Source: QZLE01 sp033852135 (GTDB lineage Bacteria > Pseudomonadota > Gammaproteobacteria > QZLD01). Taken from it: a DNA stretch of 64,000 nt. The stretch spans positions 124,001-188,000 of the forward strand of contig JAWSVB010000008.1 in NCBI GenBank assembly GCA_033852135.1, written 5' to 3'. The translations under genes were made by a program, and so were the position numbers. Shown one piece after another: positions 63,548 to 64,000 of this stretch (position 1 is the first letter of the stretch; the number at the start of each line of letters is the position of its first letter). The notes beneath the pieces were generated by a model. The model did not search any database, had not been told where the DNA came from, and worked only from the letters and a program-made list of their open reading frames with translations.

Positions 63548-63590
63548 AAAAAGCCCCTCCTCTCCTGAAACAAGAGAGGGAGAGGCTTTT
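63548..63590 (-). terminator. Intrinsic terminator after leuB
   Basis: AAAAGCCTCTCCCTCTC, a small loop and GAGAGGAGGGGCTTTTT form a long stem (one or two mismatches), followed by T-rich sequence on the leuB strand. It begins 16 bases after the leuB stop, so leuB ends here and cimA has a separate promoter in the 60-150 bases beyond. Confidence 0.85.
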
Positions 63591-63605
63591 ACAGCAGAAA
63601 GGGTA

Positions 63606-64000
63606 TTAACCTTTTATTTTAGCAACAATAAGGTCGCCCATAGCTGCAGTATTAATAGCTTCAGAAGGATCACGCGCTAGGTCGATTGTTCTAGCGCCCT
63701 CTTCAAGAACTGCCTCAATTGCATTTTCAATATCAGTTGCAGCAGCATCTTGTTTAAGGCTATATCTAAGCATCATAGCAACAGAAATAATCTGTGCAAT
63801 TGGGTTAGCGATACCTTTGCCAGCAATATCAGGAGCAGAACCACCAGCAGGCTCATATAGACCAAAGCTACTTTCATTTAAGCTAGCTGAAGCTAGTAGC
63901 CCCATTGAGCCTGTGATCATAGCGCATTCATCCGAGATAATATCACCAAACATATTGCCGCATAGAAGCACGTCAAATTGAGCTGGGTCTTTAACTAGCT
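63606..64000 (-). CDS. leuB: 3-isopropylmalate dehydrogenase, C-terminal part (5' end outside window)
   Basis: The frame is open to the window edge, so the start is missing; about 131 residues are visible. The motifs DVLLCGNMFGDIISDE (metal and substrate binding), ITGSMGLLASASLNE, GLYEPAGGSAPDIAGKG and NPIAQIISVAMMLRYS are those of LeuB. It oxidises and decarboxylates 3-isopropylmalate in leucine synthesis. The GTG at 63971 sits inside the conserved motif and is not the start. Confidence 0.95.
   Translation of the reverse strand, partial: LVKDPAQFDVLLCGNMFGDIISDECAMITGSMGLLASASLNESSFGLYEPAGGSAPDIAGKGIANPIAQIISVAMMLRYSLKQDAAATDIENAIEAVLEEGARTIDLARDPSEAINTAAMGDLIVAKIKG

Noticed and set aside
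1..64000. CRISPR arrays, tRNA genes, IS elements or integrase genes
   Set aside because: No regular spaced repeats, cloverleaf-like sequence, transposase or integrase motif was seen in reading the window; small degenerate ones could be missed by eye.

Overview
The window is AT-rich (roughly one third G+C by eye), gene-dense DNA from a free-living Gram-negative bacterium, most likely a gammaproteobacterium. The gammaproteobacterial signs are an E. coli-type rapA, ygiQ, a lexA-sulA pair with a CTG-N10-CAG operator, a complete phoBR-pstSCAB-phoU block and a DUF2238 (YjdF-type) membrane protein. I cannot place it to genus. Translational overlaps of the ATGA and TAATG type are common, so operons are tight. 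I see no tRNA, rRNA, CRISPR array, insertion sequence or prophage.

Layout. 1-2017: 3' part of a MoxR ATPase and its DUF58 partner. 2195-16346: a signalling island. It holds a 7TMR-DISM hybrid kinase facing a porin-like protein and a small PstS-like periplasmic protein, then a four-gene operon (CheZ-like helical protein, REC-kinase-REC-REC, GAF-GAF-kinase, REC-PAS-GGDEF-EAL), an orphan small protein and a CheY-like regulator. 16377-20747: phasin-like protein, DMT exporter preceded by an unannotated 33-codon ORF with its own promoter and terminator, and a secreted subtilase. 20972-28214: arsenate reductase, then a five-gene operon (DprE1-like, DprE2-like, HAD-UbiA fusion, GT-C-like membrane protein, acyltransferase) that looks like a route to polyprenyl-phosphoryl arabinofuranose and its transfer to a cell-surface acceptor.

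28374-39216: mixed housekeeping (ygiQ, alpha/beta hydrolase, glutaredoxin, DUF2520 protein, a BtuCD/FecCD-type pair, DUF2238 protein, an HTH-2TM regulator, rapA) plus a degraded remnant of a solute-binding protein. 39389-45353: a compact four-gene locus made of a TackOD1 zinc-ribbon protein with a degenerate GGDEF domain, a processive-type GT2 synthase, a TolC-like protein fused to a TIM-barrel-like domain, and an HlyD-type adaptor. I read it as a probable exopolysaccharide synthesis and secretion machine under second-messenger-type control; it is the best candidate here for an undescribed system. It lies directly upstream of phoBR and the pst operon (45452-54255), both with Pho-box-like 11-bp repeats.

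54363-64000: sulA and lexA with an SOS box touching the lexA start codon, a cytosolic 5'-nucleotidase, a CBS-CBS-GGDEF cyclase, a large GAF-rich hybrid kinase paralogous to the one in the early operon, citramalate synthase, and the 3' end of leuB at the edge. Overall the window is rich in phosphorelay and cyclic-di-GMP proteins alongside two cell-surface glycan loci, which suggests a lifestyle controlled by surface or nutrient sensing.
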